64,000 bases of DNA, taken from the NCBI GenBank assembly GCA_903772945.1, contig CAICTM010000481.1, forward strand, positions 1 through 64,000, in the 5' to 3' direction. The position numbers were made by a program, and so were the translations under genes. Within the stretch, counting starts at the first letter, position 1; each line of letters starts with the position of its first letter. The notes beneath the pieces are model-generated. The model searched no databases and was not told where the DNA came from. It saw only the letters and a program-made list of their open reading frames with translations. This stretch comes from Seminavis robusta. Lineage: Eukaryota > Bacillariophyta > Bacillariophyceae > Naviculales > Naviculaceae. Below are positions 39,552 through 49,181 of this stretch, piece by piece.

Positions 39552-40805
39552 TCACATAAAATAGATTGACGGATTGAGCTGCAGAAAGTAGAATGTAACC
39601 GATTCGTTTTTCCGATGCTTCACCACCATGTTGATCCAATCAGCCCGTGTTGTTGTTGCTGCTGTTGTCAGGTGGGGAGATTGGCTTAGGAATGGACGTC
39701 TTCCAATGGAATTTAGATGGAGATAGAACTGCAGTTGTTCCAGAGCCATCTGGTTAGGGTCTTTGTGATTGTCCATCATCAGAGGCCATTCATAACGTTC
39801 TGTGCAAAAATTTTGCCATTGGAGGCCCTGTCTTTTAAATTCCAATTTCTCCAATGTCAGATTTGTTGCTGCTGCATCACACAAAGCCATGACTTCTGGG
39901 TTTTCATGGCCCTCTTCTATCTTAACTTGCTGATGATCAGTAAGAGTGCTCAATCTGAGGGTTTTCAATCCAACATTCCGAGCCAACCCAAGAGCAATGG
40001 GTTCAAGTGATGCCTTGCCCTGAACAGGCAATGTCAATTCTCCCAGAGATGTGGCTTCTGCAATGGTTTGCCCTATGCATTCATTGACTCTTTTTTCGGA
40101 TGTAGTGCATGAGTCGACGCCCTCGCTGTAGAAGTCACAGGAGAAGCGCCTCAAGGTGGAGCATTGACCAACAGCATGGCACAAGTCCAATATTAAATCC
40201 AGTGATGGTACTTCGACACTGTCCAAAATCACATCTCGAAGCGTGTCCCTTTTCTGATGCAGCAACCAAGTGACATTTGGAAGTGTCAGACCAAGGGGTC
40301 GATGCAAACCTGGCGGCGGCGGCAAGCTCAAAACATTTTCCAGATGTAGAGTGTCCAGCCGTGGCACCTGACTCAAGCCTAGTTGGACCCACTGATTGGG
40401 CGGAATCACACACGTTTTGGCCACCACATGGCGCAGTTGGGAGCAGCAGTCATCACCAAAAACCGTCCAAAAAGCATCCATTGATTGTCGCAAATCCAAT
40501 TTGTTGAGGGTCAAATGTGTCATTTTGTGTCCATTGAGTAGGGGTGCACTTTGCCTGAGTACATCAGCCAAGCTTGCTGCATCAATGTGGTAATTCCTCG
40601 TTTCGAGGCCCACTGTGGGAATGAGGGTGAACAAGAGATCTGGAGAAGTAATTCGAATGGGAGGTCTTGGTGGATCAAAATCAATCTTCAATTCAAAGTC
40701 CTCTCTTTCTCTGTCAGTGTTAACGTTGATGTTGTGGTGCTGGGTGGTTGAAATCCTTTCCAGTGCCGCAGCCACATCTTCTGGGCTCGACAGTGTAGCC
40801 TTCAT
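39552..40805 (-). CDS. Leucine-rich-repeat-like protein
   Basis: 417 aa, intronless, ATG at 40805. Seen: irregular leucine-rich units of about 25-30 residues (M-T-H-L-T-L-N-K-L-D-L, L-D-T-L-H-L-E-N-V-L, L-R-D-V-I-L-D-S-V-E-V, L-G-E-L-T-L-P, L-K-T-L-R-L-S-T-L, L-E-K-L-E-F), resembling ribonuclease-inhibitor-type LRR or F-box/LRR proteins. There is no F-box that I can see, nor signal peptide or membrane span. The N-terminal 80 residues are acidic and lack repeats. Known: such repeats form a curved binding surface. Diatom genomes hold many similar LRR proteins with unknown partners. It is convergent with the PDZ gene (gap 242 bp). Confidence 0.7.
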   Translation of the reverse strand: MKATLSSPEDVAAALERISTTQHHNINVNTDREREDFELKIDFDPPRPPIRITSPDLLFTLIPTVGLETRNYHIDAASLADVLRQSAPLLNGHKMTHLTLNKLDLRQSMDAFWTVFGDDCCSQLRHVVAKTCVIPPNQWVQLGLSQVPRLDTLHLENVLSLPPPPGLHRPLGLTLPNVTWLLHQKRDTLRDVILDSVEVPSLDLILDLCHAVGQCSTLRRFSCDFYSEGVDSCTTSEKRVNECIGQTIAEATSLGELTLPVQGKASLEPIALGLARNVGLKTLRLSTLTDHQQVKIEEGHENPEVMALCDAAATNLTLEKLEFKRQGLQWQNFCTERYEWPLMMDNHKDPNQMALEQLQFYLHLNSIGRRPFLSQSPHLTTAATTTRADWINMVVKHRKNESVTFYFLQLNPSIYFM

Positions 40806-43800
40806 CTCCTCCTACTTCGGCCAACTACGCAATGGTACTAGTCTAGCAAGCACAATGTAAGGCATAATATCAGCCGCGGTTGTCCTTCGTTCTTACTTTT
40901 TCCCCTTTCGCCAAAAACAAATAACAATAATAATGCTGTTTTGTGTTTGGGGGGGCTTGATGTGAGATTGAAGCCCCCTGACCCAATTTAGGGCAGGAAG
41001 GTTCGGTCTGAGGCCACCTGGGATCTGGATCTTCTCCCTGCTGGCTTTCACGCACCAGCAGCAATCACGAGTTCAAAGCCAGTGTGCTTTACTCAGTCAG
41101 TGCTTTACAAAGCAAGAAAGCAAGTAAGTGTGCTTTTCTCAGTCAGTGCTTTACTCGATGCTTTACTGAGGCTGTCATTGGTGCTCCATTAAAACAAAGC
41201 TTCGAAGTGGTGTTACTACTACTAGTCCTAGACAAGTGGTGTACTATTACTCTCTCTAGAGAAGCATAGCAAGGATCGAAGAAGGCTACTGGTACAGGAT
41301 GAGTAACCGAGGACTGGTGACGGAAACTGTGACTTGTAGTTACGGGGACTGTGTCAGGATCAGTGAAAACGAAGTCAGAGTGGTTGGATTTGAGAGTAGT
41401 CTATGTGGGCAAGGAGCCGCTATGTCTAACAAAATAGAGAGACACAACAACATCAACTAGCTAGCTCAGATAAGGGCTTCATGTGCAGAGAGATACAGCA
41501 AGCAAATGCCTGATGGAATTAAAATCATGTGATCAAGAATCGGCTGGAAGCCAGTTATTTGTCACAATGCCCACTGCTTGATTCGAGAATGCACTGGAAA
41601 TTATAACTCTCTATGAGCAACAGGAAATCTAACTTGGCAAAAATGAGGGCCAGCACCTCTCTGGTGTGGTACGCGTAGGGTGTCAGGTGGGAGCTGTCGT
41701 CCCAGCCTGTAGCTGTCATCCCAGCCTGTAGCTGTGCTATTGTCCCAGCTTGTGTCCCAGCCTGGAGCTGTTGTCCCAGTCTGTAGTGGTTGTCCCAGCC
41801 TGAAGTGGTTGTTCCAGCCTGTAGCTATAGCTGTAGCTGTTGTCCCAGCTTGTAGCTGTTATCCCAGCCTGGAGCTGTTGTCCCAGCCTGTAGTAGTGGT
41901 TGTCCCAGCGTGAAGCGGTTATCCCAGCCTATAGCTATAGCTGTTGCCCCAGCCTATAGCTGTTGTCCCAGCCTGTCGAGGTTGTCCCAGCCTGAAGCGG
42001 TTATCCCAGCCTGTAGCTGTAGCTATTGTTGGACGGTTTGTGGCTTGGTGCTTCCGCTCCTGTGAGCTTGGCGGTTCCGGTATGCTTGCACGGACTCTCA
42101 CTCGACACTTCTTCTGCACTTCGCTTTGCCGCTTTTGGTTGCCTGTTCACTTGTTGTTCTTGTTGGTATATTGTCATCCTTCTTCTTGTTGCCGTAGCAG
42201 TAGTTTGGTCGCTTGGATCATTTCGGTCGTCTTATTGTTCTTGCTGTTGCCGTCCTAGCTGCGAGCAGTAGTGGTCTTTCGTTGTTGTTGCAAATTTGTT
42301 GCTCATTCCAGCCTACTTCTTGTTGGCGATGAATCTTCTTTCGTGGTGTCCTGAATGTCCTGATGGCTACCATGCGCTAATGGTCAAAGCGCAACTCCTT
42401 GTATGACAGTCCTTCCGTAGGACCCGTCAATCTTTCTTGATTGGCCTGGTAGTCTGCCTTGTTGTGCATCGGGTTTCCGTCGCACCTCTCTTCTATGAGC
42501 ACATGTTTCATGGCCCTCTTGTTGGGTCTTCTGGAACTCCCACGGAAGTACCTCTGTAGTCCCTGTTGGAGCTTGTTATCTAGTTCCTCTTTCGCGGCAG
42601 CACTCTTTGCGCCGCTCTGGCTTCTTCTTTTCCGTGTCGGCACTGCTTTTTTTGCTTCTTCTACTGCTGCCGACACTCCTGCTCTTGTTGTTGGTTTTTG
42701 TTCCTAGCTTGTACGATGGCCGCGCAGCACAAGACTAAGTCTTGGCATGTAGCTGTAGACTAGCTTGTAGCTGTTGTCCCGGCCTGAAGCGGTTGTCCAA
42801 GCTCCCAGCTTGGGAGCGGCCGGCTTGCCAAATAAACGTAGATTCCACTGTAATCCTCTGGAGGGCATTCTTAATTCCTAGCTAGCTAGCTAGAGGAATT
42901 CATCGAAGTTTTGTAAAATGTCTTACTAGCTTTTTATGAATCTGGTGTTAAATCATCTAGCCCTCTTGGTTCACTTCAAACCATAACCAGAAGTGATGGT
43001 TTAAAGTACGTGAAAGGATTTCCTTTGAACCAATCCTTACTAATTACTAGTGCATGCTTTAACATACCAAAATCACTTCAAGAAGGCCTCTTAATTGCAG
43101 AATCAGCTTTTGTACTCTTTGCCCCTATTCAAAAGAGCGAAAGTAAATTGCACGAGCCACCCCCAGACCCCCTTCTATGTTTAAATCGTGAGGTGACCTC
43201 ACGAATACCGGTACCTGGAACTGCACGGCACATCCCTGACTACTGTTCTAGCTACCGTATGCATGGTACCGGTACAGGTAGTCACTCTGGATGATCTCCA
43301 ATGTTGCTACTGGCGACTGCCACCATGTGTGAAGACCAGAGTACCAGCATCCATAGTACCGATACCACTCCTGTCAGTATTCAAGGAACACTGAGAAAGG
43401 AAGCCAAAATAGGAATCCTGAGAAGGAAGCCAAAATCTGGTATGAAGGCATATCTGTTGGTCATTGTGTGAAATTGACACCAAGCCTGACTTGTTCTGCA
43501 AGAGCCTGCTATCATGGAGCACCAACAAGATGATGCTTTTGGTTAGCCCAAGTATTGTTGGTCCAGACTTTGGGCATGCAAAACAAAAACGAAACCTGGG
43601 AGATTGTCAAGCAAAAACATAGGTTTCGTTGTGTGTGCCAGGAAACATGAAAGAAAATGTTAGACTATTTACTATCATCACCACGAAGAAGGTTTATGGT
43701 AGTGCTGTGATAGGGAACTCATTCGTGAGATGAGGAGAGAGTAACTCATAACAAATTGGACCTGAGCGAGGCAAGGCAAAGTTTCCTGTCCATGGACCTT

Positions 43801-44541
43801 GGAAATAGCCTACCCGTATGCAGGTAGGTATTGTAGCCAAAACTGATGGATCAAGACATTGGACTTTAGAAGTGGGCTGAGGTTGGGATGTTGGGGGAGC
43901 TTGGTACAGCCCCAATCAACCCCAACACTACCGTATGTTTCTGAGCAACTGTGGGTCCTGAAATCAATCCAGATTCACCTCAACGTCTGACGCCGCCAGA
44001 CGTCATTGGGCGGTAAAAAAGCTGGTAGGAAACGAAACATCGAGGACAAGATCTAGCGAATTTGATTGGAAAATCCAGGGTTCGCAACAAAGATATGGGC
44101 GTCAATGAGCCTTCTCATATCCACACAAAGTCTCAGCAGGACTCGGAATCCTTAAGAGACAATGGATTCGAATGATCTCTGTTGTTCCGATTCCTCTTCC
44201 ACCCCCAATGCGGAAATGGTGGCTTGGATCTCGTGGATACCTTTTCCCCCGTCCCCAAGTTCTCATCCATCAGCCGATCTGATTGGAGCCTTCGCTGTTT
44301 GTGTTGTCTATAACGAGAATTAACTAATTGGATCAAGCACATGGACTAAATAGCACAGCACCCCAAGCTGTTGATACTTATTAGCTCAAAGACGGTACTC
44401 ATACATCATCCTCCAGCGCGAACCCCTCCATTGATACAATCTGAGGATAGGAAGGCCTGTCGACTGCGACGTCTTAGAGAGAATTCTAGAGCAGGCCAGA
44501 GCAGCTGGGTATCTCATTCATTCGTTCATTTCAAACTAATT
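40806..44541. other. 3.7-kb gene-poor region with minisatellites
   Basis: 40806-41090: promoter of the LRR gene. 41086-41175: tandem (t)cagtcagtgctttac. 41691-42025 and 42765-42800: CCCAGCCTGTAGCTGT minisatellite. 42040-42760: a unique insert with a charged minus-strand frame lacking ATG (42377-42676). 42880-42895: ctagctagctagctag. 43010-44130: no gene seen; weak frames only. 44130-44541: promoter side of the HSF gene. Confidence 0.4.
41691..42025 (+). repeat. Minisatellite, core tcccagcctgtagctgt(tg)
   Basis: About fifteen imperfect units of 18-24 bp (variants: cagcctgaagcggttgt, cagcttgtagctgtt). Two further units lie at 42765-42800 beyond a 740-bp unique insert, suggesting an interrupted array. 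Confidence 0.85.
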
Positions 44542-46825
44542 ATGGATACACTCTATGCCACAATGATGATGGCAAGTTTCCAACAACAAGGAAATCGATC
44601 GGCACCAGGCAAAGGAAGTCCCAACAGCAGCAATGCTCTGTTGGCTCCACGCAAAGTCACAGTGATCGATCATCCTAATCCTCCAGTAGTTAAAGAAGAC
44701 AGCAAGTCGCCCACAGCGGTAACCGCAGGCACTGAAAGTAGTAGCCAACAACAACGAGAAAACGGTGATGGCAGTAAGAGTTCTACAGAAGGCTATGCGA
44801 ACCCCCCATTTTTACCGAACCCTAACCAAACCATCAATTCAGCCAAGCGGGACGAGGATCCACCTGTATCCGCAACAACAACAACAATAGAAGAACAACC
44901 TCAGACGACGACGCAACAACCGCAACATTCCTCCCTAGTCTATGTGAATCGAGCCAAACGAGCCGCCAGTAATAGTATTGTGGAAACAGAAGAAGAGAAC
45001 AACCAGCAGAACAAGCGAACATCGGCATTCTACTCGACATCCTCTGCGGCGGCAGAAGCCGAGGCAGAAGCAAGACGTCATATACGTTTGTCTTGTATCA
45101 AGTCAGCAGCAAGAGCGATCGATGGACAACCGCAGTTGATTGTCATGTCGGCTACATCACTTCCAGATCCTCACCCTGACAATAATAATACCAAGGCGGC
45201 CACTCCGGTCAGTCCGGGTGCTGTGGCTCCCACGCCTCCTCCTTTGGATGGACCCACAGCAACCGCCGCTCCAGCTTCTACTACTACTGTGACGACAAGT
45301 CTGAATCGAGAAACATCCACCGCGTCGACCGCTACGTCGTCCACGGTGGGAACGGACGTGTTCGGTCAACCCATCCCGGCACGGGGTGTCCCTCATGTCT
45401 ATCACGACTTTGCATCGGTTCCAGATAGTGTGGGATATGTCCGCAAAAAGACGGGTGGAGTCACACAGGTACGTACTGTTTTGTGGCTGTCTAGCTAGCT
45501 TAGCTACTATCCATGGACCAGCTCTCACCCAATCTATATTCATGCATTCATTCATAGCCCTTTCCGGAAAAGTTGCACGAACTATTGGAAAAGGAATCGA
45601 CGCCGGGTTTCCGAGAGAACGTACATGCCATTGTAGGCTGGTTGCCTCATGGACGTGCCTTTTTGGTACGCAAACCAAAGGAGTTTACCAGAGATATCAT
45701 GCCCAAGTAAGTACTACATATAGCTAGCTAGCTAGCTTTCAAGTGCTAGCTTTGTGGCCAGTAAAGGCTGACAGCCTGGCCATTCCTCTCTTCTACTATA
45801 GGTACTTTCGACAGACCAAGCTGACTTCCTTTCAGAGACAGTTGAACCTGTATGGATTTCGAAGGATCACACAAGGGACGGATGCGGGAGGTGAGTTTTG
45901 TTTGCATGGCATGGGTTCGGAAGCAGCATTGCTCAAAGATCCCTACGAATTATGATGTCACGATGAGAAGCCTACCGCTTCTGGCAACATATCATTACTA
46001 ACACGCCATGGTCTCCATCTATCTTTTGTAGCCTACTATCATGAACTGTTTCTGAGAGGACGGCCTCAACTGTGCCTTCGCATGGTCCGACAAAAGGTCA
46101 AGGGGACGGGACACAAGCAACCCGCGGATGCGCAGACGGAACCAAACTTTTATGCGTTGCCGCCCACTACCGCTACGACTAGCACCACTGCCAGTCCAGC
46201 CGTCACGTCCGTGGCATCACCGCCGTCGGTTCCTTCTCTGCCGCCAACATCGCCACCACCATGTTCGGCTGCAGCCTTGCAACTGGGAACCGTACACCAT
46301 GTACCGTTGGCGGCAGCGGCTCCCACGGCGCCGACCCCAAGAAGAAGCTTCACAGCACAGGTGGAAATGTCACCCGGGACACAGGGAGTGCATGGTGCTG
46401 CCAGTCTATTAAAGGGGATTGCCGCGGGGTTGGCGCCAAGTCGATTGAACAGTATCGAGATCAATCCCAGTACGGCGGTGCCCTTTCTGGGACCGCCGGT
46501 TGACAAACCGTACGATAGCACTGGAACGATGCTCGCATCGGGGCCGCCGTCGTTGTCCTCTGCCAGTGCTACGGGTGCGGTGGCACAGCAGCAGCAGCAA
46601 GAAGAAGAACAACAACAATCTGGCACGGCTTCGTCATCACCAACGCCCAAGCAATCTTCCTATTCCACACTGCTTTGGGGCGGGGGGGCACCGGCACCAA
46701 GCCCAGCACCGGCGCAGCCAGGGGCTTCCTTCTTGTGGCCTCCTGCTCCGACGGCGCCTCCGACATCGACCGAAAATGATGCTTCGTCCAAAGGGCCGAC
46801 GACAGAGAATCAAGAAGCTGTCTAG
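44542..46825 (+). CDS. Heat shock factor-type transcription factor (four exons)
   Basis: Exons 44542-45468, 45558-45706, 45802-45890, 46032-46825; introns of 89, 95 and 141 bp, all GT/AG; 652 aa from ATG 44542. Seen: a 300-residue Ser/Thr/Gln/Pro-rich N-terminal region; the HSF DNA-binding domain from F-P-E-K-L-H-E-L-L-E, through W-L-P-H-G-R-A-F-L-V, F-T-R-D-I-M-P-K-Y-F-R-Q, the recognition helix T-S-F-Q-R-Q-L-N-L-Y-G-F-R-R-I, to A-Y-Y-H-E-L-F-L-R-G-R-P; then a Pro/Ala/Gln-rich C-terminal tail. Known: the domain binds nGAAn heat-shock elements. No heptad-repeat trimerisation helix is visible after the domain, and the DNA-binding domain is central, not N-terminal, both common in diatom HSFs. 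The two introns inside the domain sit between the classical exon blocks. Introns contain ctagctag simple repeats. Confidence 0.95.
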
Positions 46826-47278
46826 CTAGTCAGTCAGGTCAGCTTGCCATACACCAAGTTCAGGAATCGATCGAGCCTTCTGCTTCGATGACAAAGCGCA
46901 ACAAACACAACAATAGAGCCCGCCTGTTATGCTCTGAAGCTTACTTGTCCCAGAATCACCAAACAAAGCAACCGCCTCTTAAATTTCGGCAGTATATCCG
47001 TGACTGCTGGGTTCGCATACACACAAGTAGACACGCCTTCAGAAACAATTGGCTGCGATACTTGTCCTGTATCCAACAAGGCGAGAACAAGGCGGGCCCA
47101 TGATAGCTCCCAAGCTACTTAGAATAGGTGACCACCACAATTTAACAAGCTAGCTTCGGGAGAACCGGGCTAGCTTTATAGTAGATTCATTATCTCATAC
47201 ACAAAAGATTGGCTTTTCCCCGTAACCCCATGCACATCCAAGACAAGTTCGACAGAAAAAGAGGCGTCCTCTGTTCAG
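46826..47278. other. Convergent intergenic spacer
   Basis: 453 bp between the stops of the HSF gene and the membrane-protein gene; both 3' UTRs. No gene seen (frame at 46888-47103 is not protein-like). Confidence 0.45.
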
Positions 47279-48834
47279 CTATATCTCCGCCATCTGCCTG
47301 GAGCGGCCGTATAAACCGTGCTCGTATCCACTAGAGTCGCTCTCCAAGTCGAACTCGTCTTGCACAGGATTGTTCTGAATATCTTCGAGAACCCTATTGT
47401 TGCCGGTTCGCTTGCGTTTTGCGTCAAGGTTCACCCACTGTCTCTTGCGCCATGTAAGCTGAGCTGAAGGAACATACCCTTGCTCTTTACCCCACTCATT
47501 GTCACGAGGCGGTGAAGACACTCGTGAACGTTTCCGGCAACTGAAAGCCTCTTCGACGACGAGGCCATCCTCCTCGGCCTGATCCGAAGCATCGTGGCGA
47601 CTCGTGATTCCAAGCACCGAGCCTGGAAAAGATTCTTCGCGTTCTTTCTCGTCTTCTCGGGCCTGTTTGTTATCACCCCCTTCGCTGACTTTGCTACTGG
47701 TAGGATAATATGGCAGCATAGGAGTCACCGAAGAGGTGTCATGTAGTTTCGAAGACGTCGTGGACTCAAAGCTGTTGGTGGCAAACGTAGCATGATCCGC
47801 GAATGATTCGCCTATGCCTGACTTGTCCTGTGGGCCACAGCTGAATGTACCCCATTGCTGCTGACAACACACTTGCGAATCAAGCCATGGGTGCATAATT
47901 CTCGACACCCACGTGTCGGTATCGTTTCGGATGACAGGTCGTGGCGCAATCCCTGCATTCCCAAAGTCCCTCATAGGATCCGGCGGTGGCGTTGGGACGG
48001 TCTGAGGTTGTGTATGGCCATCCTCAACGGATACCCTAAATTGTTGTATTCCCTTAATCTTCCTGGGAGTGATCAGTTTGGGATCAACTATGACAACCTC
48101 ATCGAATTCGCCAGTCTCGAAAAAACCCTGTTCAATCGCAGCCGGGCTCCCTGGAAGATGGAACCGTACCCTGCGCTCTGCGTGGTAGACAGTAGTAACC
48201 TTCAGACAAGTACCGGTACACGGTGAGACAAAGGAATCCGTTGAATCACTGACTCAACACGCCTTGCAACGCTGCGCATCACTGAAACACTCACCTCTGC
48301 TTTGCGGTTCCGAAGGATCGAAACACCGGCTTTCGCGCTCTTGTGTTGGGGCTGCTTTACGTCTAATCGCAACTCGTCTTCTTGGAACTCTTCTGCGTCG
48401 CCAGGGCTGGTGGATCCTATTGGAATGAACAGGTATTTTCGCCATGTCCAAGCAGCCATTCCGAGCATCAAAACTGCGAAGGCGGAAGATAGACTCACTG
48501 CGATAATGGCGAGACGCTTAGTACCGTCGAGGGATGATGAGCTTGGCACGTGAGTAGCGCTGTCTCGGCGAATGGCAATGATGTCATGGTCATTGGAAGG
48601 GCTTTCACCGTTATCAGTGTGTTCGCCGCTGAAGACTGTACCATCAATAGTAACGTAAAGCGCTCCTTGTGTCGGTGGTGCCGTTGGAGGCGGTGTGCCA
48701 TCCAAAGTCAAGGATCGTCTTCGCAATCGATTTGTCGACTGAAGCAGGCTTGATTCGGTCAGATCATGGCACGCAACAACGCCCATACGCGAAAGTGCCA
48801 AGAGAATGCCACAGGCGAGGTTGCTGCGCTTCAT
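47279..48834 (-). CDS. Single-pass membrane protein of unknown function (two exons)
   Basis: Exons 48834-48295 and 48199-47279, a 95-bp intron with a strong GTGAGT donor and CTGAAG acceptor, phase 0; 486 aa. Start set at the ATG (48834) that opens a signal peptide (M-K-R-S-N-L-A-C-G-I-L-L-A-L-S-R-M-G-V-V-A). Seen: about 95 extracellular residues rich in Ser/Thr/Pro; one membrane helix (L-A-I-I-A-V-S-L-S-S-A-F-A-V-L-M-L-G-M-A-A-W) followed by W-R-K; about 340 cytosolic residues starting acidic (F-Q-E-D-E-L-R-L-D-V) and including F-E-T-G-E-F-D-E-V-V-I-V-D-P-K-L and basic patches (R-K-R-S-R, K-R-K-R). I do not recognise a family. Inference: a receptor-like or adhesion protein. Without the intron the first frame stops at 48202; the splice joins two otherwise orphan frames, which supports it. 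Confidence 0.7.
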
Positions 48835-49181
48835 TGTCGACGCTTTGTAGGGTAGATTGCAAAACAAATATCGCGAGTAGCTGAAAGTCGTTGTGTTAGA
48901 GTGTTTCGAAAAGGAAGGCTGTTGTCGTTTCAGAGTAAGATTCTTGAAGATGTGCGGTGGAAGCAACAATGACTCCGTCTTCGACAACAAGAGTTGCGTT
49001 GTCACGATAATGGGCGTGTCCACGATAATGAGCAATCCGTGGTGCCTTCCACTCTAGTAACACGATCCGAGTACCAAACTCAGTAGAGGTGCATTTTTGT
49101 CGCCTACCAGCCGTACCGGTACCAGCCGCGCCAGAGCCGTGGCCGTTGGAGTCGAGTCAGTCATACTAGTACTGGTAATAA
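48835..49181. other. Spacer: promoter of membrane-protein gene
   Basis: About 350 bp between two minus-strand genes. The upstream frame is open to 49035 but without a better ATG. Includes gccgtaccggtaccagcc near 49110. No gene seen. Confidence 0.45.

Noticed and set aside
41691-42025. CRISPR array
   Set aside because: Units are adjacent and degenerate without unique spacers; this is a minisatellite in a eukaryotic genome.
42377-42676. 99-aa minus-strand gene
   Set aside because: No ATG: the frame begins at GTG after an in-frame TAG. Kept only as a possible fragment in the findings.
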